64,000 nt of DNA, from the NCBI GenBank assembly GCA_016795325.1, contig JAEUHY010000036.1:1-64000 (forward strand), read 5' to 3'. The position numbers were made by a program, and so were the translations under genes. Positions within the stretch are counted from its first letter, which is position 1, and every line of letters starts with the position of its first letter. The notes beneath the pieces are model-generated. The model was not told the DNA's origin. It was given only the letters and a program-made list of their open reading frames with translations, and made no database searches. Positions 42,848-52,383 of this stretch are shown here, piece by piece. Source of the stretch: Planctomycetota bacterium. Lineage in GTDB: Bacteria > Planctomycetota > UBA1135 > GCA-002686595.

Positions 42848-44587
42848 TCACCACAGCAGAGCACAAGCGAGCGCCACCCCAACGCCCAGAAGCAACAGGA
42901 GAACGTCGACGAGCTGGGGGGCGCGCATCGCGTACAGAGCGTCATCGCATGTGGCGGCAAAAGCGAGCCACCACGGCCGCTCTTGACCCAAAACCTGAAC
43001 TCGATTGTCGATGGCCTTGGCCGCCCGTCGCCCGCTCTCGACCGCTCCTTCGATGCTCCAGACATGGGCTTCTGTGCGGGTGTGCGCACCAGCCAAGAAT
43101 AAGTTCGTGACCGCAGTGACCTGATCAGGAAGGTGCGGTTCCGTCGTAGTGGAATTCACCCATTTTGGCTGCGTGCCACACACCTGCGTTCCGGTGAACT
43201 CCCACTCGTGCCACACCTCGATGTGCGCAATGGGGAACTCGCGCAGGCCTCTCCCGGCGTTCGCCTCGCGGATCAGCGTGTCCAACGCGCCACAATCCAG
43301 AATCTGCGCTTGCACCTCGGCAATAAACTCGGCTTTGGTGCAGTGCTGGACGTCCTTCCCGTAGATGCGGCCGGGAACCGTGCTTATGCAGGAGGTGCCC
43401 GTCCACAGCGACAGAATGCCGTCGCCGAGATGAACCACAGGACTCCAGACTTGCTCCTCGGCAAAGACCGTCAAGTTGAATTCGGAGTCACTGACCACGA
43501 TGGCAGTCCGTGGGCGCGGAAAGCGGATCTTCTCGCCGAAGGCGATACGAAAGGAGATTTGGGCGTGCGGGCTATCCTGGGTCAGCTGCTCGAAGCGATT
43601 CAGTCCATCCTGCGCGGCGAGGCCGGGGGTACGCGCCAACACCTGCGCTGCGACGAACGGGTTGATTGCCATGATGAACATGTTCGCTTGAACCCTCACT
43701 GGGCCGCACTGCGCCGCGACGATTCGAGTCCCGTCGAACTCGAACTGAGTCAAAGTGTGGTTCCAGTGGAAGCGGACGCCGGACTGTTCGAGGCTCGCGA
43801 TCCAAGGATTGAACCACCATTCGCTACTGGGCCCTCTCAGCAGCAGCCAGCCGTCGCCGGCGCCATGCGTCCATGCTGGTCCATGCTCGTCCGCCTCGTG
43901 CTGATGCCTCGCGCGGGTCGTGAGCTGCTTTCTGAAGAAGTCGCCGGTCGTGTGCAAGGACACACGCGACCAATCTGAGCCGATCCACGGGCCGAAGCAC
44001 GAACGCCAAGTGCGATGCGCGACCGTGCTGAGCAGCGGCTTCCACGCGTTGGCTGCGTTGATCCTGGAATAGACGTTTTGGGCTCGGCTTCGCGAGGTCC
44101 AGACTTTCAGCATCAAGTAGCTCCAACGGACGAAGTCGAAACGCCGCATCCCGAACATGGCCGGGATGCTTCGCAACCGATCGCCGTAGAACCGTGCGCT
44201 TTGGCGATCTGGGAAGATCCCAAAATCGATAGGTCTCGACAGCGCGCAGTCGTAGACGCTTCCCTTGCTTGAGAAGGGAATTTGCTTCATGACCTCGAAG
44301 GTGTTGCTGTACCACGGCCCCATGCCGTGCCAGGAGTACTCCGTGGGCATGCGGTCGGCCGCACGGCGGCTGCTGCGGTAGAAGCCTCCTGGACCGTCGG
44401 TTGCTTCGTACACCGCGACGCGATAGCCGAGACGGGAGAGTTCGTGCGCAGCGCTCAGACCTGCGAGCCCTGCGCCTAGCACCACAACCGTTTTGGAAGC
44501 TGTGTCGGCTCTCTCACGGACATCGGAGCTGGTACGGAGCAGCTCTTCCGCCGGCAGTTGGCTGTCTATGCGCAGGTCGTTGATCAT
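42848..44587 (-). CDS. FAD-dependent amine-oxidase-type oxidoreductase with C-terminal membrane anchor
   Basis: This encodes 579 aa. The dinucleotide-binding motif VVVLGAGLAGLSAAHELSR (~34-52) continues with GYRVAVYEATDGPGGFYRS, the pattern of the amine oxidase/phytoene desaturase/squalene-related flavoenzymes. The C-terminal FAD contact NLFLAGAHTRTEAHVWSIEG then AVESGRRAA completes the fold. The last ~21 residues (LVDVLLLLLGVGVALACALL) form a single membrane helix, so the enzyme is probably tail-anchored facing a lipid substrate. Carotenoid or squalene-type dehydrogenation is possible; the substrate cannot be read from the sequence. It has no clear operon partner. I do not know a gene name for it. 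Confidence 0.8.
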   Translation of the reverse strand: MINDLRIDSQLPAEELLRTSSDVRERADTASKTVVVLGAGLAGLSAAHELSRLGYRVAVYEATDGPGGFYRSSRRAADRMPTEYSWHGMGPWYSNTFEVMKQIPFSSKGSVYDCALSRPIDFGIFPDRQSARFYGDRLRSIPAMFGMRRFDFVRWSYLMLKVWTSRSRAQNVYSRINAANAWKPLLSTVAHRTWRSCFGPWIGSDWSRVSLHTTGDFFRKQLTTRARHQHEADEHGPAWTHGAGDGWLLLRGPSSEWWFNPWIASLEQSGVRFHWNHTLTQFEFDGTRIVAAQCGPVRVQANMFIMAINPFVAAQVLARTPGLAAQDGLNRFEQLTQDSPHAQISFRIAFGEKIRFPRPRTAIVVSDSEFNLTVFAEEQVWSPVVHLGDGILSLWTGTSCISTVPGRIYGKDVQHCTKAEFIAEVQAQILDCGALDTLIREANAGRGLREFPIAHIEVWHEWEFTGTQVCGTQPKWVNSTTTEPHLPDQVTAVTNLFLAGAHTRTEAHVWSIEGAVESGRRAAKAIDNRVQVLGQERPWWLAFAATCDDALYAMRAPQLVDVLLLLLGVGVALACALLW

Positions 44588-45279
44588 GTTGTTGCCAGCA
44601 CAAGACCACACCCCGCCACACTGCGACGGCTCGTCCGATGTCCACGACATCCGACCGAGCACATGGATGTGAGCTGCAGTTTTTCCGCGCCCGCTAGCGA
44701 GCGACGCCCCCGCGGCGCGGAGTCGGGGCGTGGGTTGCCGGACGCGCAGGCCTGTGAGGGCCGCGAGGCTGTCGCGGGACTCCTGAATGTCGCGTGCCGC
44801 ACCAGCGGCGGATCGCCCGTCGAATTCACCGTCGTTCTGCAACGCGTTGGCGCCGCGAGACGCTCCGGCCAAGCTGTGCTGCCTGCGGGCCGATGCGGCG
44901 TCTCGTGGCTCACAAAAGCTCCGGTCGGTGAGTTGGCGACCATGGAATGAACGAGCGGCGCTGGTGTTCGCTGCGCCAGGCGCGGGTTCAGCGGCAACCA
45001 CAGGTTTCGCGACGTACGACGCGCTGACCGGTCGCTCGGCCGCAACGTGTCTCCGCAGTGCCGAGCCTGCTCCGCCGACTCGGATAGGGCGCCGCCAACG
45101 TTCGCCGTGTTGTGGTAGCGCGCGGAGTGGAAGCGAACTCGGCTGACCTCGGCTCGCATCGCGCGCTGGAAGTCTGTCACGGTCCCGATGTCGGCCCCGC
45201 AGGGAACAGTCCGATCTGAAGGCGAGCCCGCCGCAGGCCGCGACTGTTTGGTGTCGCGACCTGCGTGGGCTGGCGCAGG
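44588..45279 (-). repeat. Gap containing dispersed repeat, copy F (decayed)
   Basis: On the minus strand, about 45100-45190, DFQRAMRAEVSRVRFHSARY aligns with DLQRAMRVRVSGIRFSSEWY of the intact small protein; the rest of the copy is lost by about 45030. The remaining 44588-45030 holds no recognised gene. Confidence 0.5.
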
Positions 45280-45726
45280 TCACCTGCCGGACGCACCACC
45301 CTGCGGGCGGTGCACCTTGCTGTCAGAGGCGTCCTTCGAAGGACTTGCCTTGGGATCCATCTTGGCCGCACCTTGTGCGGCGTTCGGCTTCGGCTGCGCG
45401 TGATGACCCGCAGTCGAGGGCTCGTTGTGCTCGCGCTTGTCGGACTGACCCTGCTTGGGTTCGCCGCGCGCGCCCTTGTGGCCGTCGCCCATGTCTCCGT
45501 CGCGCCGCTCGCGCGAGTTCTTGCTCATCGCGTCGTCATCGCCAGGGATCATCGCCTTCGATTCGTCGTCGACGCGATCACCGTATTCGTGACCGGCCGG
45601 ATCGTGGATGGGCGTGCCCTCCGCCGGCATCTTCTTCGAATCCTGTCCGGCCGCCGGGGCGTCGGTTTGCTTGGCTTTCGTGGGCTGGGCCGGGCGGAGA
45701 TTGCGGTTGTCGGGTTCGTTCGTCAT
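45280..45726 (-). CDS. Very hydrophilic, probably disordered small protein
   Basis: This is a 148-aa protein starting MTNEPDNRNLRPAQPTKAKQ, with AGGA before the ATG. It is almost devoid of hydrophobic residues and rich in Asp, Lys, Glu, Gly, Pro and Ala (for example KNSRERRDGDMGDGHKGARG). It lacks any signal peptide and any known motif. Proteins of this composition are often induced by desiccation or osmotic stress (hydrophilin-like), which would fit the BON/catalase/ferritin neighbours, but that is an inference. It is monocistronic between two decayed stretches. Confidence 0.6.
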   Translation of the reverse strand: MTNEPDNRNLRPAQPTKAKQTDAPAAGQDSKKMPAEGTPIHDPAGHEYGDRVDDESKAMIPGDDDAMSKNSRERRDGDMGDGHKGARGEPKQGQSDKREHNEPSTAGHHAQPKPNAAQGAAKMDPKASPSKDASDSKVHRPQGGASGR

Positions 45727-46387
45727 GGCTTGTGTCCTGTTTTGACTGCGCGAGTGGATAGAGTCGAACTCGATGGCGACATCGCCGCGCCCCATCGAGT
45801 TGCGGTTCCAGTCGGAACCTCCGGGACGCCTAGCGAGCTCGACGCCGGAGCTTGGACTCACGCGCTGACAGCAAACATCGACACAGCTGGGTAGAGCAGG
45901 ACCGCGTATTTGGGTAGCTCGGAATTGGAGAGCCGCAACGCGCTGCGAATCACGTGCGATGTACGCACTTGTTGCTCCACCGAGCATGGTTTGGCGGCGC
46001 CGAGCGCAAAGCTCGCACGAAGTGCGCTCCGGTCGGCGAAAAGCTCCGAGCGGTCCGCTGGCTACGCGCATTCAGCGACGTCCGCCTTCGGACGCCCACC
46101 CCACCCCATCTCCTCCATCGCCCCGCGGCGGCTGCGCAACGGCCGGGGCCACTCCGAGCGCGATCGCAGACCACGGAACTTCACCCGTATCGCGCGTTGT
46201 AGGTCCGCGAGCGTCTGGAGCGTCACCGACTGTGCAGCCTGGCACATGGGTAACACTCTTGACCGGGGACATGGTCGACCGTTCTCGGGGCACGTGCGAA
46301 GCCGTCGCACCCCGAGACTCGGACATCCACGGTCGGTGCATTACGCACCCGGCACGGTCCTATTCTGTGGAACGCGCTTGCTCGAGA
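45727..46387 (-). repeat. Gap containing dispersed repeat, copy G (decayed)
   Basis: About 46130-46240 the minus strand reads TLQTLADLQRAIRVKFRGLR then SRSEWPRPLRSRRGA, a corrupted version of the small-protein core. No terminal palindrome is recognisable. The rest of the gap shows no gene. Confidence 0.5.
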
Positions 46388-47947
46388 TCACGGGCCGAAT
46401 CGGACTTCGATCCCTTGCGTGAGGTTGAACGAGTTTCCGCAGGCGTTGGCGGGGTCGCGGAAGCCGACTTGAAAGCGGCGCAGATCGCCTGCGGTCCAGC
46501 CACCGAGAGTCGCGAGTCCGGGCCCCCAACTGGCGTTCCCGAAGGCGTCGGGAATCCGGAGGCCGAGGCGTCGCAGGTTGCCGCCGGCGCAGCGCAGGCC
46601 GTCGCCGAACGGCGTACCGGCGCCGCCGTTGAGCGCGTTGTCGCCGACGAAGAGGGTGGCCGACTGCCCTGGGAGCATGCCGCTTGCTTGAAAGGTGAGA
46701 TCGTTGGCGAGCAGGCTGGCGCTGCCCGAGGCCGAGAGCACCGCGCCCGCGCCGAGCGACGTCGGGCAGCCGGCGCCAAGCGCTCCAACCGCTCCGCACG
46801 GACAGGCTGCGCCCGAGCCGTCGCCAGAGCAGAACGAGCCGAGGATGCCGACGCACCCGCCGCGGTAGACCGTGAGCTGCAGCGCGCTCGAAGAGCCGCT
46901 CACCACAGCGCAATCCTTCGCGCCATCGCCGTTGAAATCGCCGGTCGCCACGCGTCCTGCGTTCAGTAGGTCGATGCGCGGCGCGGTCGTGAAACTACCG
47001 CCGTTGTTCCACGTCACGATCAGGCCTTCGCTCCACGGCGTGATGAGGTCGAGGTCCGAGTCGCCGTCGAAGTCGGCGAGCGCGACGTCGAGCTGCCCGT
47101 CGGCGAGATTCACGGTGAGCGGCGAGCCGAGCACGCCCCCGTTGTTCGGGTAGACGCGCACCAAGCCGCTGTCGCGTCCGACGATCACGAGGTCGAGATC
47201 GCCGTCGCCATCCATGTCGCCAAACTCCATGGAAATGACCGTGGGATAGAAGATGGTCGTCGCAGTCGCGAAGGCGCCGGCCCCCGAGTTCGCCGCAAGG
47301 CGAAAGTTGGGGTTCGGGCCGAAAGCGTCGCCGCTCCCCACCATCCAGAGATCGAGGTCCGCGTCGCCGTCGAAGTCGCCGATCCGCATGTCGCTCGGCC
47401 ACACGGCGCTCTCGCTGTCGAGCGACATCGAGAGCGTGCCCGCGCCGTCGTTGCGGAACACTCGCAGCCTGTCGATGGACGCGTCGGCAAGCGCGATGTC
47501 GACATCCCCGTCCCCATCGAGATCTCCGGCGGCGAGCGAACCGAGGAAGCTGCTCGCGCCGAGGTCGTACTCGGCCGCCGTGAACACGCCCGCGGGGGCC
47601 TGCAGGAGCACGGTCAACAGCCCGTCGTGTCCCAGCACCAGATCCAGGTTGCCGTCGCCGTCGAGATCGCCCGTCGCCAACGCGTGCGGGCGCACCGGCC
47701 GGTCCACAGCGATCGTGAGCGGCGCAGTCAGCGCGGCGCCGGGCTGCCCGAAGCGAATCGCGATCGCACTCACGAGCGACGCCGAAGTCACCACGTCGTC
47801 GCGTCCATCGCCGTCTACGTCCGCGACCATCAATCCCGCGTGCGGACCCGCGAGACTGGCCACGTGTACGGGCTCCAGACACGCCGTTTGCGCGACCGAA
47901 TTCGCCGCCGACGCACCCAACACGAGGCCAAGTGTCCAGAACCGCAT
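46388..47947 (-). CDS. Secreted FG-GAP/VCBS repeat protein with C-terminal module (type 2)
   Basis: This is a 519-aa exported protein. AAAGGAG six bases before the ATG fixes the start; signal peptide MRFWTLGLVLGASAANSVAQ. It has seven FG-GAP/VCBS units with DxDGD calcium loops: ADVDGDGRDDVVTS, GDLDGDGNLDLVLG, GDLDGDGDVDIALA, GDFDGDADLDLWMV, GDMDGDGDLDLVIV, ADFDGDSDLDLITP and GDFNGDGAKDCAVV. The last ~150 residues are the type 2 module (GDGSGAACPCGAVG, GAGCPTSLGAGAVL, GDGLRCAGGNLRRLG, FRDPANACGNS, TQGIEVRFGP), as in the protein at 13214. It is a likely surface protein with calcium-stabilised propeller. Confidence 0.85.
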   Translation of the reverse strand: MRFWTLGLVLGASAANSVAQTACLEPVHVASLAGPHAGLMVADVDGDGRDDVVTSASLVSAIAIRFGQPGAALTAPLTIAVDRPVRPHALATGDLDGDGNLDLVLGHDGLLTVLLQAPAGVFTAAEYDLGASSFLGSLAAGDLDGDGDVDIALADASIDRLRVFRNDGAGTLSMSLDSESAVWPSDMRIGDFDGDADLDLWMVGSGDAFGPNPNFRLAANSGAGAFATATTIFYPTVISMEFGDMDGDGDLDLVIVGRDSGLVRVYPNNGGVLGSPLTVNLADGQLDVALADFDGDSDLDLITPWSEGLIVTWNNGGSFTTAPRIDLLNAGRVATGDFNGDGAKDCAVVSGSSSALQLTVYRGGCVGILGSFCSGDGSGAACPCGAVGALGAGCPTSLGAGAVLSASGSASLLANDLTFQASGMLPGQSATLFVGDNALNGGAGTPFGDGLRCAGGNLRRLGLRIPDAFGNASWGPGLATLGGWTAGDLRRFQVGFRDPANACGNSFNLTQGIEVRFGP

Positions 47948-48312
47948 GGGAGCTCCTTTTGCCGACTCAACTCGAAGATGATCTGTCCGCCGGCTGGCAT
48001 TCTTGCACATTCCGCAGAATTGCGCCGCCGCTCCGCCAGCCAGTACGGCTAGCAGTCCGTTGAAGAAGTGCACCGAGCGCGGAACTCGTCCGGTTGCGTC
48101 CGATCTAGGAGCGGGACCAATTGGCGGGACGCGAAGCACGACGCCTTGGCGCCGTGCGGGCCCCGACATGAATCAGTGGTTCAGCGAGGGGTAGGCCCCG
48201 GCGCCGCGCAACGCGCGGCGGCGCAATCCGGGCGGGTTATGCGTCGCATGACAGTTCCAACGGGCTGCTCGCGCAGTGACACAGCCGCGTGGAGCGCAGC
48301 CCAGCGCGCACG
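47948..48312. other. Intergenic gap
   Basis: About 365 bases between two minus-strand surface-protein genes. The upstream side of the FG-GAP gene carries its ribosome binding site; no other feature is recognised. Confidence 0.35.
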
Positions 48313-49341
48313 TCACGGATTGACCGTGAACGAGAGCGCGTTGCTCAAGCCGGTCGTGCTCGGGCTAGCCGGGTCACGCATCCAGTACTGGGCGTAGACC
48401 GTGGCTCCAGCGACGAGGTTGGAGTCGTTGCCGCCCTGGGTCCACTCGTTCATGTCGAACGCGTACAGGCCCGCGCACGTATCGGGAGGCGGCCCGCCGC
48501 CGGACGACTGAATCGGCGTGCGCACAGTCGGAGGCAGCACACACAAGAATCCGCCTTGGAACGGACTCGCGGCCGCCGCGTAACCGTAGAACAGCAAACC
48601 CGGCCTGTTGGTGATCACCTGTGAGCACGAGATCACGAACGGAAGGCCGGAGCTCGCGCTCGGGCAGCCGCTGGCGCCGACTTGCGGCGCGCAGCCGAGA
48701 CTGTTCGTTTTCGCTGTGCAGTAGGTCGTCGCCGGGTTTGCGCCGCACGGGAGCTCGTACTGCAGATGGTCGACTTCGAGACCGCCGACGTTGTGGGAGA
48801 TCGTGATCCGACCGATCCCGCCGGCGTGGCTTACGCCGTAGAAGCGATCGTCGACGGTCGTGCCGAAGTAGTTGTTGTCGCCCTGATTGCCTGCGACGAT
48901 CGAGCCGAGCGAAACGCCGCTGCTGTCGAAAGCCTCGAACGTGACCAAGGCGTTGGGCCCGCCGTCCGTCCACACGACTCCGACCTTCCGCGGATGGCCT
49001 CCGAGCACGCCGGCGTCGAAATGGAAGGTCACGGTCGCGCTACCGCCGAAGTACGAGTCGCCGCCCGCGCACGCGCCGTCGATGACGCCGTCGTCGGCGT
49101 CGACAGAATCGATGATCGAACCCGAGAAGGAGGTCGAGGTCACGATGCCGCCGGTCCCTGCGACGCCGGGTGCGTTGAGTAGGCCGTCCTCGAAATCCTC
49201 GAGCACGAAGGCGGGCGTGTTCACAGGGAACGGGCTGTCTGCCGTGCTGAGGTACGGCGTGGGGCCGAAGAACGTCTGGGCCGGCGCTACACGCGAAGCG
49301 AGGAGTGCGAAGATCGCGACGAGGGAGAGGCGCTGAACCAT
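48313..49341 (-). CDS. Secreted protein with C-terminal module (type 1)
   Basis: This is a 342-aa exported protein: signal peptide MVQRLSLVAIFALLASRVAP with cleavage after APA. Residues ~25-205 form a beta-rich domain beginning FVLEDFEDGLLNAPGV, with GGSATVTFHFDAGVLGGHPR, VGVVWTDGG and a C-terminal ITISHNVGGLEVDHLQYE. Such single beta-sandwich domains occur in planctomycete and cyanobacterial secreted proteins with PEP-CTERM-like tails. The rest is the type 1 module: NSLGCAPQVGASG, GLLFYGYAAAASPFQGG, QSSGGGPPPDTCAG, QYWMRDPASPS and TGLSNALSFTVNP. No enzyme motif is present. Confidence 0.75.
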   Translation of the reverse strand: MVQRLSLVAIFALLASRVAPAQTFFGPTPYLSTADSPFPVNTPAFVLEDFEDGLLNAPGVAGTGGIVTSTSFSGSIIDSVDADDGVIDGACAGGDSYFGGSATVTFHFDAGVLGGHPRKVGVVWTDGGPNALVTFEAFDSSGVSLGSIVAGNQGDNNYFGTTVDDRFYGVSHAGGIGRITISHNVGGLEVDHLQYELPCGANPATTYCTAKTNSLGCAPQVGASGCPSASSGLPFVISCSQVITNRPGLLFYGYAAAASPFQGGFLCVLPPTVRTPIQSSGGGPPPDTCAGLYAFDMNEWTQGGNDSNLVAGATVYAQYWMRDPASPSTTGLSNALSFTVNP

Positions 49342-49788
49342 GGGAACCTACTCGGTGAGAGGGAGAGGAAGACTCTCGGCACATCCGCCACGCGAGCGGT
49401 GCGTTACGGTTCGCGTGCGAAATCCCTGCGGATAGCGCTCCAAAGGCGGATCTCGCAGCGGCGCGCCCCGAGAACCGCGCGGTCCGACGCCAACGTCAAG
49501 CGAAGTTGCAACGAGTCGGCGGCTCGTGCTGCATCGTTGCGAGCGCCGCAAGTTTCAGGCGAGGCGATCGCTGAAAGCCCGAGGCTCCCACGACTTCACG
49601 AAGCACCGTGTCCACTGCTTCTGCCCGGAGTTGTCCAGCTGCTTCGCGGCGAGCACGTGCACGCTTGACAGCTGGAGTTCGTCCGTTGCGAAGCCGACAG
49701 CCTGCCCGCTCGGCTCGATGGACGCGGCTGAGCGCGCGACACGTGGGCGACCGCGGTGTCGCCCAACTTCTTCTGCACGGCGTAGGCG
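49342..49788. other. Intergenic gap
   Basis: About 450 bases without a convincing gene. It contains the promoter region of the secreted protein ending at 49341. Nothing else is seen. Confidence 0.35.
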
Positions 49789-52383
49789 CTACGGCGCAAC
49801 AACGAACTCGAGCGCGTTGCTCAGGTTCGTCGCCTTCACCGCAGGCGGATCGCGGTACCAGGCCTGCGCGTTGACCGTCGTTCCTGCTGAGAATGGCTGC
49901 CCGAGCGCGCTGGGCTCCGCAGCGATGTACGCCAGCCAGTCCGCGCTGAGCGCGCCGTCGCACAACCCGTTCGTACCGCCGCTGTTCTGCGCAGGCATGC
50001 GTTGCGTGGGCGCCTTGACGCACTGAAGACTCGCCCCACCTGCACCCCACGCGCTCGCCGCGCGCCCGGACAGTCCATAGAAGAGCAGACCCTGCTTGTC
50101 GCCTTCGACATTGACGACGTCGATCGAGAAGCCGGAAGTGGCCGCGAGGCTCGGAGCACCCGTCGCGCTGATCGAAGGCAGGCAGCCGTGGGTCGAAGTT
50201 CCTGCGGTGCAGTAGCTGACAGAATTGGTCAACGCGAAGACGTAAACCGCGCCCGAGTCGGTCGCGGCGTTGCTGCTCTGATCGCCGTTCACGCCCGTGG
50301 CTGCGCTGTCTTCGAAGCGTGCGCCGGCGATCACCGTGTCGCCGAAGGTCGCCACCGAGCAACCGAATTCCTCGCTCAACTCGGTGTTCGACGCTTTGAG
50401 ATACGCCTGCTGGGTCCATGTCGCCCCGCTGCGCGCAAACACATACGCCGCACCGGAGTTGGCTGCCGAGTTGTTGCCCGCATCACCGTCCACGCCCGTG
50501 GCGACGCTGTCCTCGTTGACGGCTCCGATGACGAGTGTGTTGCCCCAGACCGCGACCGAGACGCCGAACGTGTCGTCCATCTCCGTGTTCGAAGCCTTGA
50601 GGTAGGCCTGCTGGTTCCAGGTCGACCCGCTGCGCACGAACACGTAAGCCGCGCCCGAGCCGCTGGCGGCATTGCTGCTTTGATCGCCATCCACACCGGT
50701 GGCGGCGCTGCCCTCGCCGCGCGCACAGACAACCACCGTGTCGCCCCAGGCCGCGACCGAGCGACCAAAGAAGTCGGCCACGTCCGTGTTGGATGCCTTG
50801 AGGTAGGCCTGCTGGATCCAGTTTGTTCCGCTGCGCACGAACACGTAGGCCGCGCCGGCGCTGAACGCGACATCGCTGCTTTGGTCGCCGTTCACACCCG
50901 TAGCGGCGCTTCCCTCGAGCCAAGCTCCGACCAGGACCGTGTCACCGGAGCTGGCCACGGAGATCCCGAACTGGTCGAACGCGTCAGTGTTCGAGGCCTT
51001 GAGGTAGGCCTGCTGAGTCCAGGTCGACCCGCTGCGGACGAACACGTAGGCAGCGCCGGAACTGCTTGCGGCGTTGCTGCTCGAATCGCCGTTCACGCCC
51101 GTGGCGTCGCTGTCTTCTTGATGCGCTCCTACAACCAGCGAATCGCCGGAAATTGCGACTGCAATGCCGAAGTTGTCGAACGCTTGGGTGTTCGAGGCCT
51201 TCAGGTAGGCCTGCTGAGTCCAAGTCGTCCCGCTGCGGACGAACACGTAGGCAGCGCCGGAGCTGCTGGCGGCGTTGCTGCTCGAATTGCCGCCCACGCC
51301 CGTGGCTGCGCTGTCCTCGCCGGCCGCTCCCACAACGAGCGTGTCTCCGGAGATCGCGACCGACCAGCCGAACTCGTCGAACCCCTGCGAGTTCGAGGCC
51401 TTGAGGTACGCCTGCTGCGTCCAAGTTGGCCCGCTGCGCACGAACACATACGCAGCGCCGGAGTTGTTAGCCGCGTTGCTGTTGGGATCGCCGTTCACAC
51501 CGGTTGCGGCGCTGTCCTCGTTGAATGCGCCGACGACCACGGTGTCGCCGGAGATTGCGACCGAGCAGCCGAACTGGTCGCCCGCGCCGCCATTTGCAGC
51601 CTTGAGGTACGCCTGCTGCGCGATGGGATCGATGGTGAGCGGATAGCGAGCGTCCTGGTCCTCGATGCGCAGCTGCAGCCGCTCGCCCGCGAACTCCCAG
51701 CCGGCCGCGAGCGGTTGACGCTCGGCGTCGAAAACCGTGAGCCCGGAGTACGTCAGCACGGCGCTGCCTAGCGCGTCGACGAAACCCACATCGCGGCCGT
51801 TCTCAGAAACCACGGCTCGCAAGTCGCCGCGGATGGCGAGCTCGAGCGTCAGTTGCTCGCTCGCACTCTCCGGCCGCGCATGCACCGTGAAACCGTGCTC
51901 GAGTCCCCGTTGCTCGTTGATGTACCACTCGGTGAGCAGCTCATCCCAGGCGTACGAAACACGCTGGCCGCTTGTGCTCACCATCGTGGACGTTGCAGCG
52001 ACGGGCTCGACCGCGCCCCAGCCGTACGCTTCGAGTTGAAGCCCCCAACTCCACGCGCAGGTTTCGGGGTACGTCGTGAAACCGCGGCCGTCGAAGTGCG
52101 TCGTCCACTGCTGACCGGGATTGCGCGCGCGGTGGTGGCCGTCGACGGCAACGACTGCATGGCGCCCGGCTTCGTACGCCGCTCGAATGCTGGACCAGTC
52201 GTCTGCGGCCAGCCCGTTGGGAACAGACCCGCCGACGGACTCGGGAGAGCGAACCGCCGACTCGGGGGAGGCCGCAGTGAATTCGGCGCAGAGGTGCGAT
52301 GCGCCGGACCGGGCCAGCGCGCCAGACGCGCAGAGCAGCGACGAGAGGGAGGCCAACAGTTGGATGACGAGGATGCGGGACAT
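49789..52383 (-). CDS. Large secreted repeat protein, seven 67-residue FG-GAP-like units
   Basis: This is an 864-aa exported protein. The signal peptide starts MSRILVIQLLASLSSLLCAS, cleaved after ALA. An N-terminal region of ~220 residues (SIRAAYEAGRHAVVAVDGHH, WELQ-like strands to DQDARYPLTIDPIA) is followed by seven tandem units. Each is 67 aa of the form QQAYLKASNxxxxDxFGxSV...GDTxVVGAxxEDSAATGVNG...SGAAYVFVRSG, one blade each of a propeller. The C-terminal module (SIDVVNVEGDKQGLLFYGLS, PAQNSGGTNGLCDGALSADW, AWYRDPPA, TNLSNALEFVVAP) ends it. The units are so alike that they must have expanded recently. Confidence 0.85.
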   Translation of the reverse strand: MSRILVIQLLASLSSLLCASGALARSGASHLCAEFTAASPESAVRSPESVGGSVPNGLAADDWSSIRAAYEAGRHAVVAVDGHHRARNPGQQWTTHFDGRGFTTYPETCAWSWGLQLEAYGWGAVEPVAATSTMVSTSGQRVSYAWDELLTEWYINEQRGLEHGFTVHARPESASEQLTLELAIRGDLRAVVSENGRDVGFVDALGSAVLTYSGLTVFDAERQPLAAGWEFAGERLQLRIEDQDARYPLTIDPIAQQAYLKAANGGAGDQFGCSVAISGDTVVVGAFNEDSAATGVNGDPNSNAANNSGAAYVFVRSGPTWTQQAYLKASNSQGFDEFGWSVAISGDTLVVGAAGEDSAATGVGGNSSSNAASSSGAAYVFVRSGTTWTQQAYLKASNTQAFDNFGIAVAISGDSLVVGAHQEDSDATGVNGDSSSNAASSSGAAYVFVRSGSTWTQQAYLKASNTDAFDQFGISVASSGDTVLVGAWLEGSAATGVNGDQSSDVAFSAGAAYVFVRSGTNWIQQAYLKASNTDVADFFGRSVAAWGDTVVVCARGEGSAATGVDGDQSSNAASGSGAAYVFVRSGSTWNQQAYLKASNTEMDDTFGVSVAVWGNTLVIGAVNEDSVATGVDGDAGNNSAANSGAAYVFARSGATWTQQAYLKASNTELSEEFGCSVATFGDTVIAGARFEDSAATGVNGDQSSNAATDSGAVYVFALTNSVSYCTAGTSTHGCLPSISATGAPSLAATSGFSIDVVNVEGDKQGLLFYGLSGRAASAWGAGGASLQCVKAPTQRMPAQNSGGTNGLCDGALSADWLAYIAAEPSALGQPFSAGTTVNAQAWYRDPPAVKATNLSNALEFVVAP
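50225..51618 (-). repeat. Seven tandem 201-bp coding repeats
   Basis: These are the DNA of the seven 67-residue units inside the protein at 49789-52383. Shared blocks such as GTAGGCCTGCTG (antisense of QQAYL) recur every ~201 bases, for example near 50610, 50811, 51012 and 51213. The third and fourth units are the most alike; the first and seventh the most divergent. Confidence 0.8.

Noticed and set aside
50225..51618. The 201-bp repeats as a CRISPR array or satellite
   Set aside because: They are in-frame coding blades of a secreted propeller; there are no short direct repeats with unique spacers and no cas genes in the window.
50002..51771. A repetitive 589-codon plus-strand frame
   Set aside because: Antisense of the tandem 67-residue repeat protein; its repetitiveness comes from that gene.
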